This document shows positions 1-8,910 of a DNA stretch of 64,000 nucleotides, in pieces. The position numbers and the translations under genes are program-made. The DNA comes from Palsa-504 sp050011155 (lineage in GTDB: Bacteria > Actinomycetota > Actinomycetes > Streptosporangiales > Streptosporangiaceae). Each line of letters begins with the position of its first letter. Positions within the stretch are counted from its first letter, which is position 1. The stretch covers positions 9,350 through 73,349 of the forward strand of contig JBEKJP010000039.1 of assembly GCA_050011155.1 (NCBI GenBank), read 5' to 3'. Under the pieces are notes generated by a model that saw nothing but the letters and a program-made list of their open reading frames with translations, was not told the origin of the DNA and ran no database searches.

Positions 1-2
1 CC

Positions 3-1925
3 GGCGCGGCCGGGGTCGTCGCGCTGGCCGTCGGCGGGTGGGCCGCGGCCATCTTGATCAGGTCGGTGCTGCGGCCGCTGGACCAGCTGCGCACCGGGGC
101 GGTCGAGCTGGCCGACGTCCGGCTGCCCGATGCGCTCCGCGGCGGCGGCCGCGGAGCGCTCGCCATCCGGTCGGTCGGCGTCGCCTCCTCCGATGAGATC
201 GGCCAGATCGGCCGGGCCTTCGACCGGGTCCAGGCCGAGGTGCTCGGGCTGACCAGCAACGAGGCTGGATTGCGGGGCAAGCTCGGCGAGATGTTCGTCG
301 AGCTGTCCACGCGCAGCCAGGCCCTGGTGGAGCGCCAGATCAGGCTGATCGACGAGCTCGAGCAGGGGGAACAGGACGCCGAGCGGCTAGCCAGCCTGTT
401 CAAGATGGATCACATCGCGACCCGGATGCGCCGCTACTCGCAGAACCTGCTCGTGCTGGCCGGGCACGAGCTGCCCGGGGACTGGAACCAGCCGGTGGCG
501 CTGGTCGACGTGATCCGGGCCGCGGTGTCCGAGATCGAGGATTACGAACGCGTCTCGCTCAACGCCCAGGCGGGTATCGCGATCGCCGGGCCCGCCGTCA
601 AGGACGTGGTCCACCTGCTCGCCGAGCTGGCCGAGAACGCGACCTCGCTGTCCGCGGCCGGCACCCCGGTCGATATCTCCGGCCGCTCGCTGGCCAGCGG
701 CGGGACCCTGATCGACGTCACCGACTCCGGTGTCGGCATGAACCCCGAGGTGCTGGCGGAGGCCAACCGGCGGCTGGACAGGCCGCCGGCCATGGACTTC
801 GCCGTCTCCAGGAACATGGGCCTGTTCGTGGTGGGCAGGCTCGCCGCCCGGCACGGCATCAAGGTCCGGCTGCAGCCCGCCGCGGCCGGCGGCCTGACCG
901 CGCTGATCTGGCTGCCGGAGACCGTCGCCAGCGGCCCGGACACCCCCCCTGACCACCGGGCTTCAGACCACCGGGCTTCTGACCACCGGACTTCTGACCG
1001 CCGGGCCGCCGGGGGCTGGGCGGGCGGGGACACGGCTTCTGGGGATACCGCCTTCGACGGTACCGACGCCGGTCCGGGATGGGGCGCGCACGCGGCCGTA
1101 AGGCCCGGGCTGCCGGCCGGGACACCCGGCTCTGGTGCACCCGGTCGCGGCCAGGCCGAGCGGGAAGGCGTGGCGACGTCGATGTGGTCCGCGCCGGTCA
1201 TGGAAGACATCCGCCCGTCCGCCCCAGCGGCCCCGTCCGCCCTGTCCGCCCCGCCCGGCCGGGTGGCCCCGCCCGGCCCGGTGGCCCGCCCGGGGCGGCA
1301 CGCCTGGTCGGATAGCGGTTCGCAGCCCAGCTTCCACCCGCACCCGCCGGCTTCCGCCTCGCCGGTTCGCACCCAGCCGTCCTCTCTTCCCCAGCGGCTC
1401 GTGGCCAGCCCGCGGCCCAGCCCGGCCCAGCCGTCCGCATCCGTTGCCGCCCCGCCCGCGCCTTTCGCCGCCTCACCCCCGGCCGGCCCGGACGCGGCGG
1501 CCTCGCCCGCGTTCGCCGGCCCGGAGTCCGACGTCGCCACCAGCGCCGCCGAGTCCGGCGCCGCCGAGGCGGGGGAACGCCGTCTGCCCATCTACGAGGC
1601 GGTCGAGTCGGACTGGTTCGGGAACCGCCGTAAGCTGCCCGTCGGCTCCGCCGCGGCCGCGGGCGGCTGGACCACCCCCGCCGACCCGGGCTGGGACGCC
1701 GCCAAGGCGGCCGCCGCGCCCGCCTCGAGCGAGAACACGGCGGCCGGCCTGCCGCTGCGGGTACCGCGGGCGAACCTGGTCCCCGGCGCGATCGGCGCGC
1801 CGTCGGACAAGCCCCCGATCCCCAGGTCGGCGTCCGCGGTCCGGGACCGGCTCTCCGGATTCCAGCGCGGCACCAGCCACGGGCGGGCGGTACTCAACCG
1901 GGACGGCGAGGAGCAGACCCCCTGA
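3..1925 (+). CDS. HAMP/HATPase sensor-kinase-like protein (CvnA type), 5' truncated by window edge
   Basis: A membrane sensor protein with a histidine-kinase-like ATPase, of the type that heads actinobacterial conservon operons. The frame is open from base 3, so the true start lies outside the window. Visible in order: the end of a transmembrane helix (bases 3-60), a HAMP linker (RPLDQLR), a dimerisation segment with KMDHIATRMRR (His near base 411), an N box LAELAENATSLS and a G1 box DVTDSGVGM. About 300 C-terminal residues are Pro/Ala-rich and probably disordered, with a 15-bp tandem repeat in them. The usual conservon partners (roadblock protein, DUF742, small GTPase) do not follow. Whether it autophosphorylates is unknown; many relatives are poor kinases. 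Confidence 0.8.
   Translation, partial: GAAGVVALAVGGWAAAILIRSVLRPLDQLRTGAVELADVRLPDALRGGGRGALAIRSVGVASSDEIGQIGRAFDRVQAEVLGLTSNEAGLRGKLGEMFVELSTRSQALVERQIRLIDELEQGEQDAERLASLFKMDHIATRMRRYSQNLLVLAGHELPGDWNQPVALVDVIRAAVSEIEDYERVSLNAQAGIAIAGPAVKDVVHLLAELAENATSLSAAGTPVDISGRSLASGGTLIDVTDSGVGMNPEVLAEANRRLDRPPAMDFAVSRNMGLFVVGRLAARHGIKVRLQPAAAGGLTALIWLPETVASGPDTPPDHRASDHRASDHRTSDRRAAGGWAGGDTASGDTAFDGTDAGPGWGAHAAVRPGLPAGTPGSGAPGRGQAEREGVATSMWSAPVMEDIRPSAPAAPSALSAPPGRVAPPGPVARPGRHAWSDSGSQPSFHPHPPASASPVRTQPSSLPQRLVASPRPSPAQPSASVAAPPAPFAASPPAGPDAAASPAFAGPESDVATSAAESGAAEAGERRLPIYEAVESDWFGNRRKLPVGSAAAAGGWTTPADPGWDAAKAAAAPASSENTAAGLPLRVPRANLVPGAIGAPSDKPPIPRSASAVRDRLSGFQRGTSHGRAVLNRDGEEQTP
951..1010 (+). repeat. 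15-bp tandem repeat, four units, in frame
   Basis: Four successive 15-bp units at 951-965, 966-980, 981-995 and 996-1010. They follow gaccaccgggcttct with a few changes and encode repeated DHRAS-like pentapeptides in the disordered tail of the sensor protein. Confidence 0.85.
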
Positions 1926-1929
1926 CGCC

Positions 1930-2080
1930 AGCCTGTCCCGGATCGCGCACCACCTCGACTTCGCCCCGTACACGCTGGACGAACTGTTCGCCATCGGGCA
2001 GGCCATGCTCGACCTACTACCTGTCCCCAGAAGCCGAGCTGGCCTTCCGTGACTACCTGACCATCCGCATGGGGCAGCAA
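1930..2080 (+). pseudogene. C-terminal remnant of a CbbX/SpoVK-type AAA ATPase
   Basis: Directly after the sensor gene, frame 1 encodes IAHHLDFAPYTLDELFAIG (from about 1939) and then runs out of similarity. From 2018 frame 2 continues with YYLSPEAELAFRDYLTIRM. Joined, the two pieces resemble the small helical C-terminal domain of actinobacterial CbbX/SpoVK-like AAA ATPases. There is no P-loop or ATPase core upstream, since the preceding DNA codes for the sensor protein. A base-count change between about 2011 and 2018 breaks the frame. I infer the tail of a gene lost by deletion. It could not make a working ATPase. Confidence 0.55.
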
Positions 2081-2125
2081 CCGCACCCGCCAGTCCCGAA
2101 CCTCCCGCCAGTCCCAAACCCCTCG

Positions 2126-3778
2126 TCAGTCCCCGGCGCTTCCCGCCACCCCGACGCCCCCCACTCCAGCCGGAGCAGCCACCGGGGCCTGCGACGGGTC
2201 AGCCGTGTACTCGTGCGCCCGAGTCTCGTCCTCACCCGCAGGCACCTTAAAAGCCTTGAAGACCAGCGTGAGCACCACCGCCACCACCAGGTTGAGAACA
2301 ATCGCAGTCAACCCGATGTAAAGCGTGTGCCCCCAGACGGTATCCACCGACCCAGCCCAGTGCGACGTGGTCGGCGTGGCCACCTTGTACGCGGCGACAG
2401 TCCCGAAGATCATCCCCGCCAGCCACCCCGTCAGCAGCGCATACCGGTGGAACCAGCGTGTGAACAACCCGCTGACCAAGGAAGGGAACGTCTGCAGGAT
2501 CCAGATCCCGCCAAGCAGCTGCAGGTTGATAGAGAACGTCTTAGGCAGCTCGACCGCGAACAGCAGCGCTCCCACCTTGACGGTAAGCGAAGCCCACTGA
2601 GACACCCGCGTCTGCAGCCGGGGACTTGCCTCGGGATGGAAGAACTCGCGGAAGATATTGCGGGTGAACAGGTTGGCGGCGGCGATGGACATGATCGCGG
2701 CCGGCACCAGCGCGCCGATGACGATGGCGGCGAAGGCGATCCCGGTGAACCAGCTCGGGAACAGGTGCTGGAACAGGTACGGCACCGCGAGCTGGGCGTT
2801 GTTCGCCTTCTTGACGTTCGCCGCGGTCGTCTTGTCGGCCAGCGCCACGTAGCCGAGCAGGGCGATGAAGCCGAGCATGATCGAGTAGATAGGTAGCAGC
2901 GCCATGTTGCGCTTGATGATGTCGCGCCGCCTGGTGGAGAGCACCCCGGTGACCGAGTGCGGGTACACCATCAGCGCCAGCGCCGAGCCCAGCGCCAGGG
3001 TGGAGAACGCCAGCTGGTTGTTACCCGTCACCGGAATGAACACCCCGGTCGGCTTGTGCGTCACCGGGCTGATCGCCTTCAGGTGCGCCTCGCCGGCCGC
3101 GAAGATGTGTCCCCAGCCGCCCACCTTCCCCGGCAGGTAGAGCACCGCCACGATGATCATCAGGTACACCAGGGTGTCCTTGACGAACGCGATCAGCGCG
3201 GGCGCCCGCAGCCCGGAAACGAACGTAAAGAAGGCCAGGACCAGGAACGCGATAAAAAGCGGAAGATCCTTGACGAACGTGTTGGCCGAAGAAGCGCCGA
3301 CGCCCATCACGGTGAGCACGGCCTGAATGCCCACCAGTTGCAGCGCGATATAGGGCATCAGCGCCAGGATCCCGGTGAACGCGATGGCCAGCGCCAGGCT
3401 GCGTGACCCGAAGCGGCCGCGGACGAAGTCGGCCGGCGTGACGTAGTTGTGCACCCGCGCGATCGACCACAGCCGGGGCAGGAAGATCAGCGCGATCGGG
3501 AACACCATGATGGTGTAGGAGACCGCGAAGAAGCCGGTCACCGCGCCGGCCCCGAACACCGCCGCGGGCACCGCGATGAAGGTGTACGCGGTGTAGAGGT
3601 CACCGCCGAGCAGGAACCAGCCCACGAACGTGCCGAACCCGCGCCCGCCGAGCCCCCACTCGTTCAGGTGCATCATGTCCTCGGCCCGGCGCCACCGGGC
3701 CGCCGCGAAGCCGATCAGGGTGACGAGGAGGAACAAGACGATGACGATGGTGAAGGTGACGGCGTTGACGTTGCTCAC
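2126..3778 (-). CDS. mctP: Sodium:solute symporter, MctP-type monocarboxylate permease
   Basis: Integral membrane symporter of the SSS family, 550 residues, expected to take up short monocarboxylates such as acetate, lactate or pyruvate with a cation. About 13 hydrophobic helices are visible, the first at residues 6-27. It carries the family's early GGRGFGTFVGWFLLGGDLYTA region and the segment NYVTPADFVRGRFGS. The cytoplasmic C-terminal tail is Gly/Ala/Val-rich. The start is a GTG whose GTGA overlaps the stop of the upstream DUF3311 gene, so the two are translationally coupled, as in other actinobacteria. The substrate is inferred from family resemblance only. Confidence 0.88.
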   Translation of the reverse strand: MSNVNAVTFTIVIVLFLLVTLIGFAAARWRRAEDMMHLNEWGLGGRGFGTFVGWFLLGGDLYTAYTFIAVPAAVFGAGAVTGFFAVSYTIMVFPIALIFLPRLWSIARVHNYVTPADFVRGRFGSRSLALAIAFTGILALMPYIALQLVGIQAVLTVMGVGASSANTFVKDLPLFIAFLVLAFFTFVSGLRAPALIAFVKDTLVYLMIIVAVLYLPGKVGGWGHIFAAGEAHLKAISPVTHKPTGVFIPVTGNNQLAFSTLALGSALALMVYPHSVTGVLSTRRRDIIKRNMALLPIYSIMLGFIALLGYVALADKTTAANVKKANNAQLAVPYLFQHLFPSWFTGIAFAAIVIGALVPAAIMSIAAANLFTRNIFREFFHPEASPRLQTRVSQWASLTVKVGALLFAVELPKTFSINLQLLGGIWILQTFPSLVSGLFTRWFHRYALLTGWLAGMIFGTVAAYKVATPTTSHWAGSVDTVWGHTLYIGLTAIVLNLVVAVVLTLVFKAFKVPAGEDETRAHEYTADPSQAPVAAPAGVGGVGVAGSAGD

Positions 3779-4101
3779 TGGGTCACCTCATCCGGCCCGT
3801 CGGTGCCGGCCGGCCTAGAGCCGGCCGGCCTAGAGCCGGCCGGCCTAGACGCCAGCCGGCTCTGCAGGAACAGGACGATCCCGAGCGCGATGCCCACCGC
3901 CGGTATGTAGACGAGCAGGTAGAAGTAGAAGAAGGGGAAGTCGCCGACCTTCGGCGTGGCGCTGGCGTAGAGCGGCACGTACAGCGAGAAGAACACCGAG
4001 GCAAGGATCAGGATGGCGATGACCGCCGAGATGACCGGGTGGGCCGCGATCGCGGACCGGGAACCACCGGAGGTCGTCGGCGTAGCGGACGGCTGGGTCA
4101 T
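3775..4101 (-). CDS. DUF3311 small membrane protein, partner of the symporter
   Basis: A 108-residue protein with two hydrophobic helices (about residues 20-40 and 55-80). It fits DUF3311, a family regularly encoded just before SSS symporters and thought to be an accessory subunit. ATG at 4101 is preferred over upstream frame codons because AGAGGG lies 6 bases before it. The C-terminal tail contains three 15-bp repeats (3806-3850) encoding SRPAG-like units. Its stop overlaps the symporter start by 4 bases. Its function beyond association with the symporter is not known. Confidence 0.8.
   Translation of the reverse strand: MTQPSATPTTSGGSRSAIAAHPVISAVIAILILASVFFSLYVPLYASATPKVGDFPFFYFYLLVYIPAVGIALGIVLFLQSRLASRPAGSRPAGSRPAGTDGPDEVTQ
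3806..3850 (-). repeat. 15-bp tandem repeat, three units
   Basis: Units ccggccggcctagag at 3806-3820 and 3821-3835, plus a one-base variant at 3836-3850. They encode repeated Pro-Ala-Gly-Ser-Arg at the C terminus of the DUF3311 protein. Confidence 0.9.
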
Positions 4102-4155
4102 GGTTGCCCTCTCGTCGGGAGAACGCCTCTCACCGTGACTGACATCACACTGGCT

Positions 4156-4165
4156 CCATATATGG
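4156..4165. promoter_or_regulatory. Palindrome ccatatatgg upstream of the DUF3311-symporter operon
   Basis: A perfect 10-bp AT-centred palindrome 55 bases before the DUF3311 start, in otherwise GC-rich DNA. It could be a promoter element or operator for the transporter operon. No binding protein can be named. Confidence 0.25.
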
Positions 4166-4312
4166 TCCACTCGAAATCATGATTGGGCAATGCCCTGCGA
4201 GCGCAATGAGGAAATTGTCACGTTATTGGTCGCGGCACGCCATTTACGTTGGCCGATGTCGCCTCGATAGCGCTGGTCCAGGTCGTGCCGAGTGATTCTC
4301 GCCTAATGAGGA

Positions 4313-5041
4313 TCAGTGAATCTGAGCCGGGTATATACCGCCGAGCTCGGGGCCGAGCCCCGCGCGCGCCACGGCCAGGAAGGCGTCCCGGTCCAGCTGC
4401 CCGGAGCCGGCTGGCAGCGCGCCGGCCAGTGGCCGTCCCGCGATGACGGCCAGGTCGGTGAGGTTGGCCCGTTCGGCCAAATCCGGTTCGGCCGGCCAGG
4501 CGCCGATGACCACCCCGGCCGCCGTCAGCCGCCGGGCCCCCAGCGCCTCCAGGGTCAGCGCGGTGTGGTTGAGGGTGCCGAGCCCGGGCGTGGTCACCAC
4601 CAGGACCGGCGCGCCCAGCATGGCGGCCAGGTCCGCGATCGTGGCGCCGGCCGGGTCGTAGCGGACGAGCAGCCCGCCCGCGCCCTCGACCAGGACCAGA
4701 TCCGCCGAGGCGGCCAGTTGCTTCACCGCGACCGCCGCTGCGGCCAGGTCCAGTGGCGGGAGCCCGGCCGACCGGGCGGCCGCCTCGGGCGACAGCGGGT
4801 CGGGAAACCGGGCCAGCTCGCGGGTCAGGCTCACCCCGGACAGGCGGCGGACGACCTCGAGATCTCCGCGAAAACCAGGCGGCTCGCCGGTCTGGGCCGG
4901 CTTGACCACCGCGACCCGGTCGCCGCGCGCCACCGCCAGCGCCGCGACCGCCGCGGTGACCACGGTCTTGCCGACCTCGGTGCCGGTACCGCTGACGACC
5001 AGGACCGGAGGGAGCCTCAAAGAGCCAACCCCAGGGGTCAC
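4313..5041 (-). CDS. bioD: Dethiobiotin synthetase
   Basis: ATP-dependent carboxylation and ring closure of 7,8-diaminopelargonate to dethiobiotin, the penultimate step of biotin synthesis, in the cytoplasm. The product is 242 residues. The P-loop GTGTEVGKT is at residues 18-26, then VVKPAQTG (about 46-53) and EGAGGLLVR (about 116-124), all standard for BioD. The start is taken as GTG at 5041, whose GTGA overlaps the stop of the dasR-like gene. Longer in-frame starts would extend deep into that gene. bioF lies two genes upstream. bioA and bioB are not in the window. Confidence 0.9.
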   Translation of the reverse strand: MTPGVGSLRLPPVLVVSGTGTEVGKTVVTAAVAALAVARGDRVAVVKPAQTGEPPGFRGDLEVVRRLSGVSLTRELARFPDPLSPEAAARSAGLPPLDLAAAAVAVKQLAASADLVLVEGAGGLLVRYDPAGATIADLAAMLGAPVLVVTTPGLGTLNHTALTLEALGARRLTAAGVVIGAWPAEPDLAERANLTDLAVIAGRPLAGALPAGSGQLDRDAFLAVARAGLGPELGGIYPAQIH

Positions 5042-5796
5042 CGGCGGAGCCTGGTCACGAACTTGTACCGGTCGCCGCGGTACCACGACTGCGCCCACTC
5101 GACCGGCTCCCCGGTGACGTCGTACGCGTGCCGGGACAGCAGCAGCAGGGGCAGCCCGGGGTCGACCTCGAGCAGCTGGGCGTCGTGCGGGTCGGCCAGC
5201 ACGGTCTCGATCGTCTCTTCCGCCTCGGCCAGCTCGATGCCGTACGCCGCGTGCAGCGTCTCGTACAGCGACCGGTGCCGTTCCAGCTGCTTGCGCAGGC
5301 CGGGAAAGCGCCGGGCGGGCAGGTGCGAGGTGTCGATCGACATCGGCTCGCCGTCGGCCAGCCGCAGCCGGTGAATGCGCAGCGCGCGGCCGCCCGGGCG
5401 GATGCCGAGCAGCTCCGCGAGCGGCTCGTCGGTGGTCACGTAGCCGATGTCGAGGATCTTGGTCTGCGGGTGCAGGCCGTGCGCGCGCATGCCCTCGGTG
5501 TAGCTGGCCAGCTCGAGCGGCTGGGCCACCTTGGGCTTGGCCACGAACGTGCCCTTGCCCTGCATGCGCAGCAGCCGGCCCTCGACCACGAGCTCGGCCA
5601 GCGCCTGCCTGACCGTGGTCCGCGAGGTTCCGTACGACCGCGCGAGCTCGCGTTCCGGCGGCACCGGGCTGCCGGCGTCCAGCGCGGCGGTGAGCTCGAG
5701 CAGCTGCCGCTTCACCTGGTAGTACTTGGGCAGCCGGAGCGGGCCCGCACCGGGAATTGCGGGTGGGTCATCGGCCGGCAACAGCGAAGCGGTCAT
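5038..5796 (-). CDS. dasR: GntR/HutC-family regulator, DasR-like
   Basis: A 252-residue repressor with an N-terminal winged helix (about residues 24-90: PPERELARSYGTSRTTVRQA, then GKGTFVAKPKVAQ) and a C-terminal UTRA effector domain (about 105-245: REHR-type SIDTSHLPARRFPGL, then DRYKFVTRL). It resembles Streptomyces DasR, the aminosugar-responsive global regulator, along its whole length. Two things are odd: it sits between bioF and bioD, and it is translationally coupled to bioD. It may therefore be a paralogue with another role. The gap to bioF is 38 bases, containing a doubled tcaacta. No dre-type operator was recognised in the window. Confidence 0.78.
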   Translation of the reverse strand: MTASLLPADDPPAIPGAGPLRLPKYYQVKRQLLELTAALDAGSPVPPERELARSYGTSRTTVRQALAELVVEGRLLRMQGKGTFVAKPKVAQPLELASYTEGMRAHGLHPQTKILDIGYVTTDEPLAELLGIRPGGRALRIHRLRLADGEPMSIDTSHLPARRFPGLRKQLERHRSLYETLHAAYGIELAEAEETIETVLADPHDAQLLEVDPGLPLLLLSRHAYDVTGEPVEWAQSWYRGDRYKFVTRLRR

Positions 5797-5834
5797 CGCA
5801 AATCATTGCCTTAATAAGAGGTGAACGTCAACTA

Positions 5835-7034
5835 TCAACTATCTCCATGTTCTCGCACCGCGGCCAGCGCGCACACCGCTGTCGCGAAGTCGCTTTCCGT
5901 CAGGTCGGCCCGCCCGGTCAGCCGCAGGCAGGCCCGCCCGCTGGGCACCGAGGGCGGCCGGAAGCAGCCCACGTGCACGCCGTAGTCGGCACAGGTCTTC
6001 TTGGCCCGAACGGCCTGGGCGGATTCGCCCACCGTCACCGCGAGCACGGCGGCGTCCGGCGCACTGACCCGCAAGCCCGCCTCAGCCGCGATCGCGGCCA
6101 GCCGGGTCGCGGCGGCCCGGGCCCGGGCGCCTAGCTCCGGTTCGGCCGCGACCACGTCCAGGGCGGCCAGCGCCGCGGCCGCGCACGGCGGCGCCAGGCC
6201 GGTGTCGAAGATAAAGCCGCGCCCGGTGTCCACCAGGGTGCCGGTCACCTCGGGCGCGGCCAGCACCGCGCCGCCCTGCCCGGCCAGCGCCTTGGACAAG
6301 GTGACGGTGCGGATCAGGTCCGGCTCGGCCGCGATCCCGGCGGCGGCGGCGGCGCCACGACCGCCCGGGCCGATCACGCCGAACGAGTGAGCCTCGTCGA
6401 GCACCAGCAGCGCCCCGTGGTCCCGGGCCGCGGCGTGCAGGCCGGCGACCGGGGCCACGGCGCCGTCGACGGAGAACACGGCGTCGCTGACCACGATGGC
6501 CGCGGGTTCGTCCCGGCGGTCAAGCTCACGCCGCACCGCGTCCGCGTCGAGGTGCGGCGTCACCGCCACCCGGACCCCGCGGGTCCCGCGGGCCAGGCGG
6601 CACGCGTCGATCAGCGAGGCGTGGTTGCCGGCGTCCGAGACGATCAGCACCCCGCCCGCGCCAGCCAAAGCCCCGCTTAGGGCCGAGGCCAGCGCGGTGA
6701 GCACGGTCAGGTTGGCCAGGTAGCCCGAGGAGAACACGAGCGCGGCTGGGGTGCCGGTGAACCGCGCCAGCCGCTCCTCCAGCCGGGTGTGCAGCGTGGT
6801 CGTCCCGGTGACCAGGCGGGAGCCGGTCGATCCGGTGCCCCACGCCCGGGCGGCCTCGGCCGCGGCGTCGGCCAGCCGCTTGTCCCGGCTCAGCCCGAGG
6901 TAGTCGTTCGAGGCCAGGTCGACGAGCCCGTCATGGCCGGCGCGGCGGGGGACCAGGCCGCGCCGGACCCCGGCCCTGGCTCGCCCGGCCGCGGCCTGGC
7001 CGAGGAGCTCGAGTGGACGTATTCGATCGCTCAT
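5835..7034 (-). CDS. bioF: 8-amino-7-oxononanoate synthase
   Basis: PLP enzyme that condenses pimeloyl-ACP/CoA with L-alanine to 8-amino-7-oxononanoate, the first dedicated step of biotin ring assembly. 399 residues, of normal length. Visible motifs are SNDYLGLS (42-49), His138 in GNHAS, DEAHSFGVIGPGG (213-225, PLP-binding Asp213 and His216) and TLSKALAGQGG with the Schiff-base lysine K248. The ATG start is at 7034. It diverges from pdtaS across 37 bases. It is the first gene of bioF-dasR-bioD. Confidence 0.92.
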   Translation of the reverse strand: MSDRIRPLELLGQAAAGRARAGVRRGLVPRRAGHDGLVDLASNDYLGLSRDKRLADAAAEAARAWGTGSTGSRLVTGTTTLHTRLEERLARFTGTPAALVFSSGYLANLTVLTALASALSGALAGAGGVLIVSDAGNHASLIDACRLARGTRGVRVAVTPHLDADAVRRELDRRDEPAAIVVSDAVFSVDGAVAPVAGLHAAARDHGALLVLDEAHSFGVIGPGGRGAAAAAGIAAEPDLIRTVTLSKALAGQGGAVLAAPEVTGTLVDTGRGFIFDTGLAPPCAAAALAALDVVAAEPELGARARAAATRLAAIAAEAGLRVSAPDAAVLAVTVGESAQAVRAKKTCADYGVHVGCFRPPSVPSGRACLRLTGRADLTESDFATAVCALAAVREHGDS

Positions 7035-7071
7035 CGGGGAATGATCTCAGCCCGGATGCGATGATGGTGCT

Positions 7072-8559
7072 GTGCCTACCCTGAACGACCTGGCCAGGAG
7101 CCACACCGACCTGGCCGAGGCCGACGTCGAGCACCTGCACGCGCTGGTGTCGGACTGGCAGCTCCTGGCCGACCTGTCCTTCGCCGACCTGATCTTGTGG
7201 GCGCCGGCCAAAGACGGCACCGGCTGGCTGGCGGTCGCCCAGATGCGCCCCACCACCGGTCCCACCTCGCTCCAGGACGACGTGGTCGGCACCTTCGCCG
7301 GTCCTGAGGACCAGCGGCTGCTCGACGTGGCCAGGGACGAGCGGCGCATCTGGCGGGAGAGCGACCCGGACTGGACCAACGGCGTCCCGGTGCGCACCGA
7401 AGGCATCCCGGTGACGAGGGCGCACCGGGTGATCGCCGTCATCGAGCGGTGCACCAACCTGAACTCCGCGCGGACCCCGAGCCGGCTCGAGCTGACCTAC
7501 CTGCAGGGCGCCGACGACCTGGCCCGGATGGTCGCCGAGGGTACCTACCCGTTCGCCGGCGCCGACGCCATGCTGGTCCGGTCGCCCCGGGTCGGCGACG
7601 GCCTGCTCCGGCTGGGCAAGTCCGGGAAGGTCACCTACGCCAGCCCGAACGCGCAGTCGGCCTACCGCCGCCTCGGCCTGGCCGCCGACCTGATCGGCGC
7701 CGAGCTGAGCGTGGTGACGGCGGGCCTGTGCGCCTCCGACGAGCCGCTGGACGAGTCGCTGATGGTGGTGGCCGCGGGCCGGGCGGCCCGCGAGGCCGAG
7801 GTGGACGGGAACGGCTCGGTGGTCCAGCTTCGTTCGATCCCGCTGGTCGTGGGCGGCAGCCGGACCGGCGCCCTGATCCTGGTGCGGGACGTGACCGAGC
7901 TGCGCCGCCGCGAACGCGAGCTGATGACCAAGGACGCCACGATCCGGGAGATCCATCACCGGGTGAAGAACAACCTGCAGACGGTGGCGGCTCTGCTCCG
8001 GCTGCAGGCCCGGCGGCTGCGCGCGCCCGAGGCGCGGATCGCGCTCGACGAGGCGGTCCGCCGGGTCGGGTCGATCGCGGTCGTGCACGAGACGCTGTCC
8101 CACGCGCCGGAGGAGGCCGTCGACTTCGACGACATCGCGGACCGGGTGGCCATGATGGCGGGGGAGGTGTCGACGGCCGAGGTCCGGGTGGTCCCGAAGA
8201 TCATCGGGTCGTTCGGCCAGCTGTCCGCGGCCGTGGCCACCCCGCTCGCCATGGTCCTGACCGAGCTCCTGCAGAACGCGCTGCAGCACGGCTTCGTCGA
8301 TCCGCGGGCCGCCCGCGAGCACGGATTGCTCGAGGTGGTGGTGGTGCGCGAGCCCGAACGGCTGATGGTGACGGTCGCGGACAGCGGCGTCGGCCTGCCC
8401 GAGGGCTTCGACCTGGACTCGGCCACCAGCCTCGGCCTGCAGATCGTCCGCACGCTGGTGGTCGGGGAACTCGGCGGGCGGCTGCGGATCACGCCGCGGC
8501 CGGGCGGCGGCACCGAGGCGGTGGTGGATCTGCCGGTCCGCCACGAGCCGCTTACTTAA
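7072..8559 (+). CDS. pdtaS: PdtaS-type cytosolic sensor histidine kinase
   Basis: A 495-residue kinase that phosphorylates a PdtaR-type response regulator with an RNA-binding ANTAR output; PdtaR is not in this window. It has no membrane segments. The N-terminal GAF-like region opens DLARSHTDLAEADVEHLHAL and LLADLSFADL. A PAS-like domain follows (about 165-280), then the HisKA_2 motif IREIHHRVKNNLQTVAALL (about 291-309, phospho-His in HHRVKNN), and a HATPase with LTELLQNALQHGF, DSGVGLPEGF and SLGLQIVRTLV. It matches mycobacterial PdtaS throughout. GTG start at 7072. In Mycobacterium tuberculosis, pdtaS also lies beside whiB1, so the neighbourhood is conserved. Confidence 0.92.
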   Translation: MPTLNDLARSHTDLAEADVEHLHALVSDWQLLADLSFADLILWAPAKDGTGWLAVAQMRPTTGPTSLQDDVVGTFAGPEDQRLLDVARDERRIWRESDPDWTNGVPVRTEGIPVTRAHRVIAVIERCTNLNSARTPSRLELTYLQGADDLARMVAEGTYPFAGADAMLVRSPRVGDGLLRLGKSGKVTYASPNAQSAYRRLGLAADLIGAELSVVTAGLCASDEPLDESLMVVAAGRAAREAEVDGNGSVVQLRSIPLVVGGSRTGALILVRDVTELRRRERELMTKDATIREIHHRVKNNLQTVAALLRLQARRLRAPEARIALDEAVRRVGSIAVVHETLSHAPEEAVDFDDIADRVAMMAGEVSTAEVRVVPKIIGSFGQLSAAVATPLAMVLTELLQNALQHGFVDPRAAREHGLLEVVVVREPERLMVTVADSGVGLPEGFDLDSATSLGLQIVRTLVVGELGGRLRITPRPGGGTEAVVDLPVRHEPLT

Positions 8560-8655
8560 TCCCCGTTAAACACCGGGTGTCCAGAGCGTGCTCCCGAGCG
8601 TACGGTGGCACCGGATGCTCGCCGGAGCGGCGCGCGGCCTTTCGTCCGAGCTTCG

Positions 8656-8910
8656 CTACACGTGGGCGCGGGCCCGCAGCCTGATGGTCCGGCGCTTGAG
8701 CGTGCGGCGCTCGTCCTCGCTCATGCCGCCCCAGACGCCGGCGTCCTGGCCGGACTCGATCGCCCAGCGCAGGCATTCCTCCATTACCGAGCAGCGGCGG
8801 CACACCTGTTTCGCTTCGTCGATCTGGAGCAGTGCCGGACCGCTGTTCCCGATGGGGAAGAACAGCTCGGGGTCCACTTCACGGCAGGCGGCTTCGTGGC
8901 GCCAGTCCAT
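8656..8910 (-). CDS. whiB1: WhiB1 iron-sulfur transcription factor
   Basis: An 84-residue WhiB protein that binds a 4Fe-4S cluster, senses nitric oxide and partners with the principal sigma factor. The four cluster cysteines are C9, C37, C40 and C46. The turn motif GVWGG is at 58-62, followed by the basic tail RRTLKRRTIRLRARAHV. Length and sequence match mycobacterial WhiB1. ATG at 8910 is preferred over GTG at 8919, because AAAGGAG lies 8 bases before the ATG but abuts the GTG. A CRP-type site lies about 70 bases upstream. Confidence 0.93.
   Translation of the reverse strand: MDWRHEAACREVDPELFFPIGNSGPALLQIDEAKQVCRRCSVMEECLRWAIESGQDAGVWGGMSEDERRTLKRRTIRLRARAHV

Noticed and set aside
4249..4446. 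A 65-codon plus-strand frame over the bioD end
   Set aside because: Mostly antisense to bioD with an Arg/Pro-rich product; no ribosome-binding site.
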